This document shows, one piece after another, positions 19,006-27,379 of a stretch of 64,000 nucleotides of DNA. The stretch spans positions 88,278-152,277 of the forward strand of contig SUWV01000003.1 of the NCBI GenBank assembly GCA_015061315.1. Direction: 5' to 3'. The translations under genes were made by a program, and so were the position numbers. The notes below the pieces were generated by a model, which saw only the letters and a program-made list of their open reading frames with translations, was not told the DNA's origin and ran no database searches. The stretch is from Lentimicrobiaceae bacterium (lineage in GTDB: Bacteria; Bacteroidota; Bacteroidia; Bacteroidales; F082). Numbering within the stretch: position 1 is the stretch's first letter; each line of letters opens with the position of its first letter.

Positions 19006-20247
19006 GTGAAAATACTTAATAAAATATTGAATTATCTTATCGTTGTAGCCTTACTTTTTTTAGTCGTAAAGGGAATCGTAAATAGCCAAAAGTCAAAAGT
19101 TAAAAACCAACAGCCGAAGTTTAATCTTAATATTTCTTTAGAAGATGTTAATAAATATTATGAAGAAGCCGACAGCATTTCATTAGAAGATGTTAATTTT
19201 TATTATGTTTTTAATGATGGAAATATCATCGGCGCTGTGATGAACACTTCTCCATATAGTGATGAGATTTATGGATATAACAGCGTTACGCCTCTTAATA
19301 TTTATTTAGATTCATGTGATAAGATTGTTGAAGTGGAGATGTGTGAGAATAGAGAGAGTAGGGGATTTGTCAATAAAGTTATAAATAGCGGATTCTTAGA
19401 TTCTTGGGACGGGCTTACTGTTGAAGAAGCTGCCAAACATCATGTCGATGCCGTGAGCGGAAGCACCTTCTCTTCGACAGCGATGGCTCAGTCGCTGCAA
19501 ACAAGAATGTCGCTGCTATCTCAACAAAAAGCACGTTTATATTCATGGGACTGGAACCTCTTCATCCGACAGGTCTGCGTCTTAATCGTAACGGTTTTAG
19601 CAACGATTTGTTTCTTTATGCCGAAACCTAAGAAATTTAAAAACTCGGAGGCTTGGGGACTTGGGGACTTGGTGACTTTACGTCGAATCAGCTTGTTGCT
19701 TTCAATAGCGATTTTAGGTTTCTGGACTAACAGCCTATTGTCGTTGTCGCTGTTCTGCAACTGGCTCACAAACGGCGTCTCATTGGCGATACAATTACCT
19801 ATATTGATAATAGCAATTTTGTCGATAATCTTGCCTTTGGTAACCAAGAAAGCTTTCTATTGTCAATATCTCTGTCCTTTCGGCGCAGCTCAGGAATTTG
19901 CAGGACTTATAAAGTCTAAAGACAAAAGTCTAAAGGCTAAAGATAAAGGTCTAAAGGCTAAAGACGAAAGTCAAAAGTCTTCGTCCATAAAAGCTAATAT
20001 CTATATGGTTTTCTCTGTTTTAAGAAAGGTGATATTATTATCTCTCTTGATAATATTCGCTCTCGGAGTGGGGTTGGACTTATCTGTCGTTGAGCCGTTC
20101 CCGATTTTCAACTATCAGTCGATAGGATTCGGTGTGGCAATATTCGCTACAGTCATCTTGATATTGTCAATTTTTATCAAGAAGCCTTGGTGTAACTATT
20201 TATGTCCAACAGGAACTTTATTGGAAAGTTTCAGGACATTAAGATAA
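19006..20247 (+). CDS. FMN-binding, 4Fe-4S polyferredoxin membrane protein (NosR/RnfG-like)
   Basis: 413 residues, GTG start. After an N-terminal membrane anchor, a periplasmic FMN-binding domain holds VSGSTFSST (Ser151-Thr158), matching the SGAT-type flavinylation site with Thr154 as the likely FMN attachment residue. A membrane module of about five helices follows, with two cysteine motifs (YCQYLCPFG and WCNYLCPTG) of the NosR/NapH-type polyferredoxin family. It probably moves electrons across the inner membrane. The ApbE flavin transferase at 57454 is a plausible modifying enzyme. Three different dispersed-repeat families are built into its loops: SQKSKVKNQQ near the N terminus, EAWGLGDLV after a helix, and KDKSLKAKDKGLKAKDES between helices. 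Confidence 0.85.
   Translation: MKILNKILNYLIVVALLFLVVKGIVNSQKSKVKNQQPKFNLNISLEDVNKYYEEADSISLEDVNFYYVFNDGNIIGAVMNTSPYSDEIYGYNSVTPLNIYLDSCDKIVEVEMCENRESRGFVNKVINSGFLDSWDGLTVEEAAKHHVDAVSGSTFSSTAMAQSLQTRMSLLSQQKARLYSWDWNLFIRQVCVLIVTVLATICFFMPKPKKFKNSEAWGLGDLVTLRRISLLLSIAILGFWTNSLLSLSLFCNWLTNGVSLAIQLPILIIAILSIILPLVTKKAFYCQYLCPFGAAQEFAGLIKSKDKSLKAKDKGLKAKDESQKSSSIKANIYMVFSVLRKVILLSLLIIFALGVGLDLSVVEPFPIFNYQSIGFGVAIFATVILILSIFIKKPWCNYLCPTGTLLESFRTLR
19080..19112. repeat. GTCAAAAG-type phrase in coding sequence
   Basis: agccaaaagtcaaaagttaaaaacc lies right after the membrane anchor codons and encodes SQKSKVKNQQ. The same phrase occurs at 53172-53216 in an epimerase gene. Confidence 0.65.
19644..19678. 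repeat. GGACTTGG octamer repeat in coding sequence
   Basis: ctcggaggcttggggacttggggacttggtgact, period 8-9, encodes SEAWGLGDLV in a cytoplasmic loop. Confidence 0.75.
19913..19981. repeat. GTCTAAAGACAAAA / GGCTAAAGA repeat in coding sequence
   Basis: About 70 bp of taaag-containing words encode a lysine-rich loop (SKDKSLKAKDKGLKAKDES) between polyferredoxin helices. The same words appear between genes at 27227-27258. Confidence 0.8.
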
Positions 20248-20293
20248 ATCTCTTAGAGAGTTTTTCTAATCACAGTTTGAGTTTCTATAAATA

Positions 20294-22579
20294 TTATTCC
20301 TTAATGAATTTGACGGTTTTGTCGTTAATCTCGATGTAGTATATTCCAGATTTATATTCTGAAACATTGATTTCAATCTCGTTAGAATTAAAATCTATTT
20401 CGTCGATTATAGCTCCTGAAACATTGTAAATCTTTAAGGTAGAAGGCTGATTTCCAACTGCCGACAGCTTGATTACATCTTTTGCAGGATTAGGATAAAT
20501 CTCGATATTGGAATCATGTTTCTCATTTATTCCAGTATAGTCTTCGTTGCAAGCTCCTAAGACGTAATCGCCTGATTGTATGTTTTCTACTGTTATTGTG
20601 CCAGCGTTGTTGCTGCCTTTGAAAGTGAAATCGACAGGCTGCCATTGTTGCGAGCCGTCTTTACGATACAGGATTATGATAGAGTCGTTGGCAGATGTCG
20701 TCAGGTCGTTGTCGTAAGTTTCGTTTTTCTGATATTGGAACTCAGCGTTTATTGCAGCTTCGCCTTTATCTAAACGATGAATTGTCCAATAGCGGTTAGG
20801 CGATAATCTGAGACCTGTTGGTACGTAGCCGGCGTTCTTTGCTCCGACCCAATGATGTTCAACTCTCATCAAGGTTGAGTCGCCGATTTCCTGAGCGATG
20901 AGTTTAATCCTCGCATCTTTAAATTCTTTGTTGCCGTTTTTATTGAAGACGTGAGTGTAGCTGTGACAAGCATCGGCGAATTTATTGACGATGTCGCAGA
21001 AGATGGCGACAGGCTCGAAATCGATGGTCTTGGTAACCGTAGCCGACTCGCCGTCCCATTCGAGCATCTCGCTCTGCATGTTCCAGTCATTATCGACGAA
21101 AGTGATTTCATATCTTACATTATCTCCGATATAATCGGCGCCTCTATGTTGTTGGTTCATTGTGATTTCCACATCGTATTTGTCGCCGTTGGCTTTTGAA
21201 GAAAACGATTTTACGTTATAGGCAGGGCTTCCCGGATTAAACACGTATGCGTTGAAGAAATCGCTCATGTCGATGCCCGTTGCTTCTGTCAAGGCGTCTC
21301 TTAAATCGTCTGACGAAGCCGCCTTATAAGCGAATTTGTCTAAATAATGTCTTATCGCTGCGTCGAAAGTCTCTCTGCCAAGATAATTCATCAAGGAGTG
21401 AACGACGACGGCTCCTTTGTCGTAGGCTGTCATACCGTAAGTTATATCCAAAGGAATGTCGTTCAATGGAATCCAGCCTTCTTTTGCGTGGCACGACAAG
21501 ATGATATTGTTGATGAGGTCGTTCATATATTCTTGATAGAGCTCTTCGCCGTACAGTTTGGTGAGATAATAATAATTACAGAAAGTAGCGAAACCTTCGT
21601 TGAGCCACATCTCTTCGGCGGTGGTGCATGTCACCTTGTTGCCGAACCAAGCGTGCGACATCTCATGAGCTATGAAGTTCTCGTTGTCGAAAGTGGCTTT
21701 GCCGTTTATCAAAGAACTCGCGAGAGCGATGTTGTCGACATGTTCCATGCAGCCGAGATTAGTGCTGACGTAACCTATTCTGTTTAAAGGATAAGCACCG
21801 AATTTTTCTTCATAGAAAGCCGCTATCTCTTTGACATTGACGAATGTACCATCGACTTTCTCAATCTGATTAGGCTTGGCATATACATTGACAGCTATAT
21901 CTTTTTCCAATCCTTGATATGTCTCTTCCCAAAGTACGAAGTCGCCGAAGGCAAAAGAGATGAGGTATGTAGCAATCTCCTGACTTACTACCCAATGGTC
22001 GGTTTTAGTGCCGTCGTTGTTATTAGTCGAGGCGTTTAATAAGCCGCCGCATGAGGATGTCATGTCTTCTGGTATTGTCAGATATAAATCGTAAGAAGCT
22101 TTGTCGGTGAAGTTATCTACGCATGGGAACCAAGTCTTTCCTAAGTTATGAGGTTGGCTGTCGAAGCCCACGCCGAGGTTATATACGTAGTCGTTGCTCC
22201 AATGTATGCCGCCCCATTGCTCGTTGAAAGTCTTGCCGTTATAATCTATAGTTAATGAAATTTTAGAATCAGCCGATAGGGTGGAAGCGAAGTTTATTTT
22301 AAGGATGTCATCGTTTTGTGAAAAGTCTTTAACATTAATGTCATCGGAGGTGACTGAGCTTACGTTCAGCGATTTAAGCTCTAACTCTATGAAATCGATG
22401 GCGTTCAAAGCAGTGAAAGTGATTGTCGTAGAAGCGTCGAGTGACTTCTCTGTGATATTAAATTCGTTGAGATGAATCTCATAATGATTGACATCGATGT
22501 CTTTGCCGATTTCATTCGATTTTGAAAATGAAGATAATGCTAATCCGATTGTTAAGAATAGTGTGATGACGTATTTCAT
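20294..22579 (-). CDS. M1-family zinc aminopeptidase with T9SS sorting domain
   Basis: 761 residues with a signal peptide (MKYVITLFLTIGLALSSFS). The zinc site HEMSH (His305, His309) with Glu328 18 residues later fits the M1 HExxH-x18-E pattern, and GCMEHVDN stands in for the exopeptidase motif GxMEN. The last 80 or so residues are a T9SS type A sorting domain (NIEIYPNPAKDVI, LKIYNVSGAII, GIYYIEINDK), so it should be surface-attached or secreted and cleave N-terminal residues from extracellular peptides. It is convergent with the FMN-binding protein gene and divergent from the methylmalonyl-CoA operon. Confidence 0.92.
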   Translation of the reverse strand: MKYVITLFLTIGLALSSFSKSNEIGKDIDVNHYEIHLNEFNITEKSLDASTTITFTALNAIDFIELELKSLNVSSVTSDDINVKDFSQNDDILKINFASTLSADSKISLTIDYNGKTFNEQWGGIHWSNDYVYNLGVGFDSQPHNLGKTWFPCVDNFTDKASYDLYLTIPEDMTSSCGGLLNASTNNNDGTKTDHWVVSQEIATYLISFAFGDFVLWEETYQGLEKDIAVNVYAKPNQIEKVDGTFVNVKEIAAFYEEKFGAYPLNRIGYVSTNLGCMEHVDNIALASSLINGKATFDNENFIAHEMSHAWFGNKVTCTTAEEMWLNEGFATFCNYYYLTKLYGEELYQEYMNDLINNIILSCHAKEGWIPLNDIPLDITYGMTAYDKGAVVVHSLMNYLGRETFDAAIRHYLDKFAYKAASSDDLRDALTEATGIDMSDFFNAYVFNPGSPAYNVKSFSSKANGDKYDVEITMNQQHRGADYIGDNVRYEITFVDNDWNMQSEMLEWDGESATVTKTIDFEPVAIFCDIVNKFADACHSYTHVFNKNGNKEFKDARIKLIAQEIGDSTLMRVEHHWVGAKNAGYVPTGLRLSPNRYWTIHRLDKGEAAINAEFQYQKNETYDNDLTTSANDSIIILYRKDGSQQWQPVDFTFKGSNNAGTITVENIQSGDYVLGACNEDYTGINEKHDSNIEIYPNPAKDVIKLSAVGNQPSTLKIYNVSGAIIDEIDFNSNEIEINVSEYKSGIYYIEINDKTVKFIKE

Positions 22580-22718
22580 GACTAATTTTTTTTGAAATAA
22601 TTTGGTTTGTAAAGGTACGAATTTTTAGTAATTTATGAGTTTAAAATAGTAAAATAATTAATCATTATATTTTTTCTGTTTTTCGAGATTATAGTCTTTT
22701 AGGTTTGAAAAAAAAGTT

Positions 22719-22726
22719 TATTTTTG
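22719..22726 (+). promoter_or_regulatory. -7 promoter element of the mce-mmd operon
   Basis: TATTTTTG at 22719-22726, 40 bp before the mce start, matches TAnnTTTG. A convincing -33 element at 19-bp spacing is not seen. Confidence 0.45.
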
Positions 22727-22766
22727 TACTCAAATTCGAATTTTTAAAAAATAAAATAACGTTATT

Positions 22767-23183
22767 ATGAATCCAACTCATATTGAACACATTGGAATAG
22801 CAGTAACAAGTTTAGAAGAATCTATTCCATTCTTTGAGACACTTCTCGGAACAAAATGTTACAACATTGAAGAAGTAGTAGATCAAAAAGTTAAGACAGC
22901 ATTTTTTAAGATAGGACAGACCAAGATAGAATTATTGGAACCTACATCACCAGAGAGTACAATAGCTAATTTCATTGAAAAGAACGGTGGCAAGGGTGGC
23001 ATGCACCACATCGCTTTTGCTGTTGAAAACATTGAAGGACAGTTGGCTGAAGCTGAGGCTGCAGGCATACGTCTCATCGACAAGGCTCCTCGTGGTGGCG
23101 CTGAAGGTTTGAGCATCGCTTTCTTACATCCAAAATCAACATGCGGTGTCTTGACAGAACTTTGCGAAGATAAAAACAAATAA
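22767..23183 (+). CDS. mce: Methylmalonyl-CoA epimerase
   Basis: 138-residue VOC-fold enzyme that interconverts (S)- and (R)-methylmalonyl-CoA, linking methylmalonyl-CoA mutase to the decarboxylase. Family signatures: HIEHIGIAVTSLEESIPFFE, IELLEPTSPES, KGGMHHIAFAVENI and GGAEGLSIAFLHP; the metal-binding His and Glu residues are in the first, third and last of these. It begins a five-gene run with gaps of 42, 12, 2 and 10 bp, consistent with one operon for sodium-coupled succinate-to-propionate fermentation. Confidence 0.96.
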   Translation: MNPTHIEHIGIAVTSLEESIPFFETLLGTKCYNIEEVVDQKVKTAFFKIGQTKIELLEPTSPESTIANFIEKNGGKGGMHHIAFAVENIEGQLAEAEAAGIRLIDKAPRGGAEGLSIAFLHPKSTCGVLTELCEDKNK

Positions 23184-23225
23184 TCACATATTATTAATAG
23201 GTACAATCAATTAAAACCCAATATT

Positions 23226-24785
23226 ATGGTAATTGAACAAAAAATTCAAGAATTGTTAGACAAACGCGAACAGGCTCGTCTCGGTGGCGGTCAAAAGCGT
23301 ATCGACTCACAACATGCCAAAGGTAAATACACAGCACGCGAACGTATCGCTATGTTGCTCGACGAAGGTAGCTTCGAGGAATTTGACATGTTCTTAACTC
23401 ATCGTACTACAGACTTCGGTCTCGACAAACAACAATATCTTGGCGACGGTGTCGTGACAGGTTATGGTACTATCGACGGCCGTGTTGTTTATGTCTATGC
23501 ACAAGACTTCACAGTATTCGGTGGTTCTTTGTCAGAGACAATGTCGAAGAAGATCTGCAAGGTCATGGACCAAGCTATGAAAGTAGGTGCTCCTGTTATC
23601 GGCATCTGTGACTCAGGCGGCGCTCGTATCCAAGAAGGTTCAAGAAGTTTGGCAGGTTATGCTGAAATCTTCCAACGCAATATCGACGCTTCTGGCGTTA
23701 TCCCTCAAATCTCAGCTATCTTCGGTCCTTGTGCCGGCGGCGCAGTTTACTCACCAGCATTGACCGACTTCATCTTGATGACAGAACAAAACAGCTATAT
23801 GTTCTTGACAGGACCAAAAGTCGTTAAGACTGTCACAGGCGAAGATGTAAGCACAGAAGACTTAGGCGGCGCTCTCGTCCATAACCAGAAATCAGGCGTA
23901 AGCCAGTTTATGGCTCCAACAGAAGAAGAAGCTCTTCAACTTATCAGAGACCTCGTCTCTTACCTCCCACAGAATAATTTGGAAGAACCTCCATATAAAC
24001 CAACAGACGACCCTATCGATCGTAAGGACGACTCATTGAATGAGATTATCCCTGATAATCCTAACAAGCCTTACGACATGCAGCATATCATTCATTCTAT
24101 CGTCGATGATAATAAGTTCTTGGAAGTACATAAAGACTTCGCAAGAAACTTAATCGTCGGTTTTGCACACTTAGATGGTATGCCAGTAGGTATCGTAGCA
24201 AACAACCCTGCATTCTTCGCTGGCGTTCTCGACATCAACGCATCACGTAAGGGCGCTCGTTTCGTACGTTTCTGCGACGCTTTCAATATTCCTATCGTGA
24301 CATTAGTCGACGTTCCTGGCTTCTTGCCTGGCACAGTACAAGAATACGGTGGCATCATCTCTCACGGAGCTAAGATGTTGTTCGCTTATGGTGAGGCTAC
24401 AGTTCCAAAGATCACTGTCACAGTACGTAAATCGTATGGTGGCTCACACTTGGTTATGGGCTGCAAGCAACTCAGAGCAGACATCAACTACGCATGGCCA
24501 TCAGCAGAAATCGCTGTTATGGGACCTTCAGGTGCTGTGGAAGTCTTAGACGGTAAAGAAATCGCAGCTATAGCAGATCCAGCAGAACGCGCTGAACTCG
24601 TAGCTAAGAAAGAACAAGACTACCGCGACAAATTCGCTAACCCATACGACGCTGCTAAGTTCGGTTATATCGACGACGTTATCGAACCACGCAACACACG
24701 TTTCCGCGTAATCAGAGCATTACATGCTTTAGAGACAAAGAAAGATACTAATCCTCCTAAGAAACATTGTAATATTCCACTTTAA
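23226..24785 (+). CDS. mmdA: Methylmalonyl-CoA decarboxylase, carboxyltransferase alpha subunit
   Basis: 519 residues, crotonase-fold carboxyltransferase. Moves the carboxyl group from methylmalonyl-CoA to biotin on MmdC, making propionyl-CoA. Hallmarks: two oxyanion/CoA-binding regions (GICDSGGARIQEG, FGPCAGGAVYSPAL, and later VDVPGFLPGTVQEYGG with KSYGGSHLVMG). On its own it could be a propionyl-CoA carboxylase beta subunit, but the neighbours OadG-like, biotin carrier and MmdB-type membrane subunit, with no biotin carboxylase nearby, favour the decarboxylase. Confidence 0.93.
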   Translation: MVIEQKIQELLDKREQARLGGGQKRIDSQHAKGKYTARERIAMLLDEGSFEEFDMFLTHRTTDFGLDKQQYLGDGVVTGYGTIDGRVVYVYAQDFTVFGGSLSETMSKKICKVMDQAMKVGAPVIGICDSGGARIQEGSRSLAGYAEIFQRNIDASGVIPQISAIFGPCAGGAVYSPALTDFILMTEQNSYMFLTGPKVVKTVTGEDVSTEDLGGALVHNQKSGVSQFMAPTEEEALQLIRDLVSYLPQNNLEEPPYKPTDDPIDRKDDSLNEIIPDNPNKPYDMQHIIHSIVDDNKFLEVHKDFARNLIVGFAHLDGMPVGIVANNPAFFAGVLDINASRKGARFVRFCDAFNIPIVTLVDVPGFLPGTVQEYGGIISHGAKMLFAYGEATVPKITVTVRKSYGGSHLVMGCKQLRADINYAWPSAEIAVMGPSGAVEVLDGKEIAAIADPAERAELVAKKEQDYRDKFANPYDAAKFGYIDDVIEPRNTRFRVIRALHALETKKDTNPPKKHCNIPL

Positions 24786-24797
24786 AAAATTAAGTCA

Positions 24798-25193
24798 ATG
24801 AATACTTTATATTTGTCTTTGTTAGCAATACAGGAAGGTTTTCAAGTTAAAGGCTGGGTCGTTACCATAAGTGGCTTCTTGATAGTCATAACAGCATTGG
24901 TGATATTGTATTTGGTCTTTTCAGGATTGTTAAAGCTTATTAACATAGATTGGAAATCTATCTTCAAGAAAGACAAGAAAGTAGAAGTTGAAGCGAATAA
25001 TAACATAGATATGAAGACTTCTAAAAATAATGTGAATGACGATGTCATCGTAGCAATAGGCTTGGCATTGTCGATGTCGATGGAGGTTCATGATGAAGAG
25101 TCGGGCAAGCTCACCATCAAGAGAGCACAGACTCGTTATACCTCACCATGGAGTTCTAAAATTTTAGGAATAAACAATTTAAACAGATATTAA
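24798..25193 (+). CDS. OadG/MmdD-type small membrane subunit of the decarboxylase pump
   Basis: 131 residues with one N-terminal membrane helix (about residues 22-45, VTISGFLIVITALVILYLVF) and a charged cytoplasmic tail, like the gamma/delta subunits that assemble the decarboxylase. The tail ends in a conserved-looking block (YTSPWSSKILGINNLNRY). It sits 12 bp after mmdA and 2 bp before the biotin carrier gene. Confidence 0.85.
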   Translation: MNTLYLSLLAIQEGFQVKGWVVTISGFLIVITALVILYLVFSGLLKLINIDWKSIFKKDKKVEVEANNNIDMKTSKNNVNDDVIVAIGLALSMSMEVHDEESGKLTIKRAQTRYTSPWSSKILGINNLNRY

Positions 25194-25195
25194 TC

Positions 25196-25627
25196 ATGAA
25201 AAAATTTAAGTTCACTATAAGTGGAAAACAATACGAAGTAGAAGTACAGAGCTTTGAAGGCGACAAGGCACAAGTCGTTGTCAATGGTACACAATACGAA
25301 GTTGATGTTGAGCGTGAGAAGGAAGAGGCTAAGCCTGTTGTCGCTCCACGTCCTAAGGCAGCTGCTCCAACACAAAGCGCTGCTCCTGCAGCACCAGCTG
25401 CTGGCAGTGCTGACGGCGTTAAGGCTGTGGCTCCGCTACCTGGTACCATCATGCAGATCTTTGTCAACGTAGGCGACCAAGTGAAACGCGGCGACAAGAT
25501 ATTAATGTACGAAGCAATGAAAATGGAAAACAACTTCCTCGCTGAAGTTGATGGCGTAATAAAAGATATTAAAGTCAAAGTTGGCGATAACGTTCTTCAA
25601 GGTGCTGTTTTAGCTATAATAGGTTAA
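25196..25627 (+). CDS. mmdC: Biotin carboxyl carrier subunit of methylmalonyl-CoA decarboxylase
   Basis: 143 residues. The C-terminal biotinyl domain has the canonical YEAMKMEN motif with Lys109 as the biotin attachment site. The preceding region is an Ala/Pro-rich flexible linker (KAAAPTQSAAPAAPAAGS), and an N-terminal beta-domain leads it. It shuttles the carboxyl group between MmdA and the membrane subunit MmdB. Confidence 0.95.
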   Translation: MKKFKFTISGKQYEVEVQSFEGDKAQVVVNGTQYEVDVEREKEEAKPVVAPRPKAAAPTQSAAPAAPAAGSADGVKAVAPLPGTIMQIFVNVGDQVKRGDKILMYEAMKMENNFLAEVDGVIKDIKVKVGDNVLQGAVLAIIG

Positions 25628-25637
25628 TATTACTGTT

Positions 25638-27227
25638 ATGAAACCTAAGCACAATACCATAAGAAGAAAATCCTTCGTCATACTCGCATTAGTGGCGGTG
25701 TTGTTCGTGCTTCATGCTTTGGTGTCGTCAAATCCGGCAATGGCAGAACGCGTCTTCACCGACAGTGTCATGACACAAGAAACGGCAGCTGTAGAGACGT
25801 CGCTAAATGGCGTCTCTGACACTCCTTCAGTAGGTCAGGACTTTGCCGATGGATTATACAACTTTTTCGCTTTCACAGGTTTTAAAAACGCAACAAGGGG
25901 CAACATCATTATGATTCTTGTTGCGTTTGTGTTTATCTTCCTCGCTATCAAGTTTGAGTTTGAACCTATGCTGCTGATACCGATAGGAACAGGTATCATA
26001 ATAGGTAACATTCCTTTCTTACAGACATATACCTATAACCTCAACGATGTCTTGGCGCATCTTCAGGAACTCTCCGACCAAGGAGTGTTGCAGTCGAACC
26101 TGCAAGAGGCTCAGGCTCTGATGGTAAGTCTTTTCTCTGGAGAGAATATCAAACTAGAACTCGATGAGGCTCTTAGCCGTTTCAACGAGATGTTCGCCTC
26201 AGGCGCTATAATATTGCCAGAAGGCATGAACGAGACAAGCGCCGTGGCTACTATCAACGAGGCTTTCACCTTGAACATACAGACTGGCATCTATCAGAAA
26301 GGTTCGGTGTTGAACTACCTCTATTTCGGAGTTCGACAAGGTATCTATCCGCCGCTCATCTTCTTGGGCATAGGCGCGATGACCGACTTCTCCTCGCTGA
26401 TTTCACAGCCACGCCTTATGATAATAGGAGCTGCCGCACAGCTCGGCGTCTTCCTCACTTTCATAGGTGCCTTATATCTCGGATTCGACTTTAAAGAAGC
26501 AGGCGCTATAGGTATCATTGGCGGTGCCGACGGCCCAACAGCGATATTCCTCTCATCGAAGATGGCTCCTCATCTCTTGGGACCTATCGCCATAGCAGCC
26601 TATTCATATATGGCACTCGTGCCTCTTATCCAGCCTCCTATCATGAGACTGCTAACCACACCGAAAGAACGCGTCATTCACATGAAGCCTCCTCGTCAGG
26701 TAAGCAAGACAGAAAAAGTGTGTTTCCCTATAGTGGGTCTTCTCCTTACAACATTCATCAGCCCTTCGGCATTGCCGCTGCTCGGTATGTTGTTCTTCGG
26801 TAACTTGTTGAAAGAAAGCGGTGTGACAAAACGTCTCGCCAACACAGCAAGTAACGCCCTCATCGACATAGTGACTATTTTGTTGGGTGTTACCGTAGGA
26901 GCCTCCACGCAGGCTGATGTCTTCCTCACTAAAGAGTCGTTGCTGATATTCGGCTTAGGAGCGCTTTCGTTTATGATAGCTACAGCAGCTGGTATCTTAT
27001 GCGTTAAGTTTATGAACCTCTTCTTGAAAGAAGGTGACAAGATTAACCCGCTTATCGGTAATGCCGGCGTCTCTGCTGTGCCAGACAGCGCCCGCGTATC
27101 ACAGATAGAAGGTCAGAAATACGATCCGTCAAATCACCTCCTCATGCACGCTATGGCTCCTAATGTTGCAGGCGTCATCGGCTCGGCAGTGGCAGCAGGT
27201 GTCTTGATGAGCTTCTTTATGTTATAA
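25638..27227 (+). CDS. mmdB: Sodium-pumping decarboxylase membrane beta subunit
   Basis: 529 residues, polytopic. Decarboxylates carboxybiotin and exports sodium ions. Family signatures include IGIIGGADGPTAIFLSSK, FLGIGAMTDFSSLIS and GNAGVSAVPDSARVSQ. Compared with ordinary OadB/MmdB proteins there is extra sequence at the N terminus (about residues 1-75) with a hydrophobic stretch, and an insertion between the first helices (about 130-195). The N-terminal extra part contains a palindromic phrase (25793-25817). Confidence 0.93.
   Translation: MKPKHNTIRRKSFVILALVAVLFVLHALVSSNPAMAERVFTDSVMTQETAAVETSLNGVSDTPSVGQDFADGLYNFFAFTGFKNATRGNIIMILVAFVFIFLAIKFEFEPMLLIPIGTGIIIGNIPFLQTYTYNLNDVLAHLQELSDQGVLQSNLQEAQALMVSLFSGENIKLELDEALSRFNEMFASGAIILPEGMNETSAVATINEAFTLNIQTGIYQKGSVLNYLYFGVRQGIYPPLIFLGIGAMTDFSSLISQPRLMIIGAAAQLGVFLTFIGALYLGFDFKEAGAIGIIGGADGPTAIFLSSKMAPHLLGPIAIAAYSYMALVPLIQPPIMRLLTTPKERVIHMKPPRQVSKTEKVCFPIVGLLLTTFISPSALPLLGMLFFGNLLKESGVTKRLANTASNALIDIVTILLGVTVGASTQADVFLTKESLLIFGLGALSFMIATAAGILCVKFMNLFLKEGDKINPLIGNAGVSAVPDSARVSQIEGQKYDPSNHLLMHAMAPNVAGVIGSAVAAGVLMSFFML
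25793..25817. repeat. AGAGACG...CGTCTCT palindrome within mmdB
   Basis: 7-bp perfect arms (25793-25799 and 25811-25817) around an 11-nt loop, in frame, encoding VETSLNGVSD in the extra N-terminal segment. The arms match the ends of the intergenic GAGACG palindromes. Confidence 0.6.
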
Positions 27228-27300
27228 TGACTAAAGACTAAAGACAAAAGTCTAAAGACGTTGGACGTTGAATCTAATTTTAGGTTCAACGTTCAATTTT
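27227..27300 (+). terminator. Repeat plus intrinsic terminator after the mmd operon
   Basis: 27227-27258 has actaaagac/aaaagtctaaagac words. It is followed by a 15-bp stem with G-T pairs (27261-27275 with 27282-27296) and TTTT, a good intrinsic terminator for the operon. Confidence 0.75.
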
Positions 27301-27311
27301 GAAATGCAAGT

Positions 27312-27363
27312 GGACACATTCGATGTGTCCGTACAATAATGTAAGGACGCATTGAATGCGTCC
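27312..27363. repeat. Two adjacent perfect palindromes
   Basis: ggacacat-tcg-atgtgtcc (27312-27330) and ggacgcatt-g-aatgcgtcc (27345-27363) are close variants of one another. An in-frame ATG at 27356 lies inside the second, which argues for the downstream start of the carrier gene. Confidence 0.8.
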
Positions 27364-27379
27364 AAAAACTAAGTCCATA

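Noticed and set aside
23226..24785. Propionyl-CoA carboxylase beta subunit
   Set aside because: Sequence alone allows it, but the adjacent OadG-like, biotin carrier and membrane decarboxylase genes, with no biotin carboxylase, favour methylmalonyl-CoA decarboxylase.
27356..27379. Upstream ATG as start of the YfcC-type carrier
   Set aside because: It lies within a perfect palindrome and adds RPKTKSI-type residues not expected in the family; ATG 27380 gives a normal beginning.
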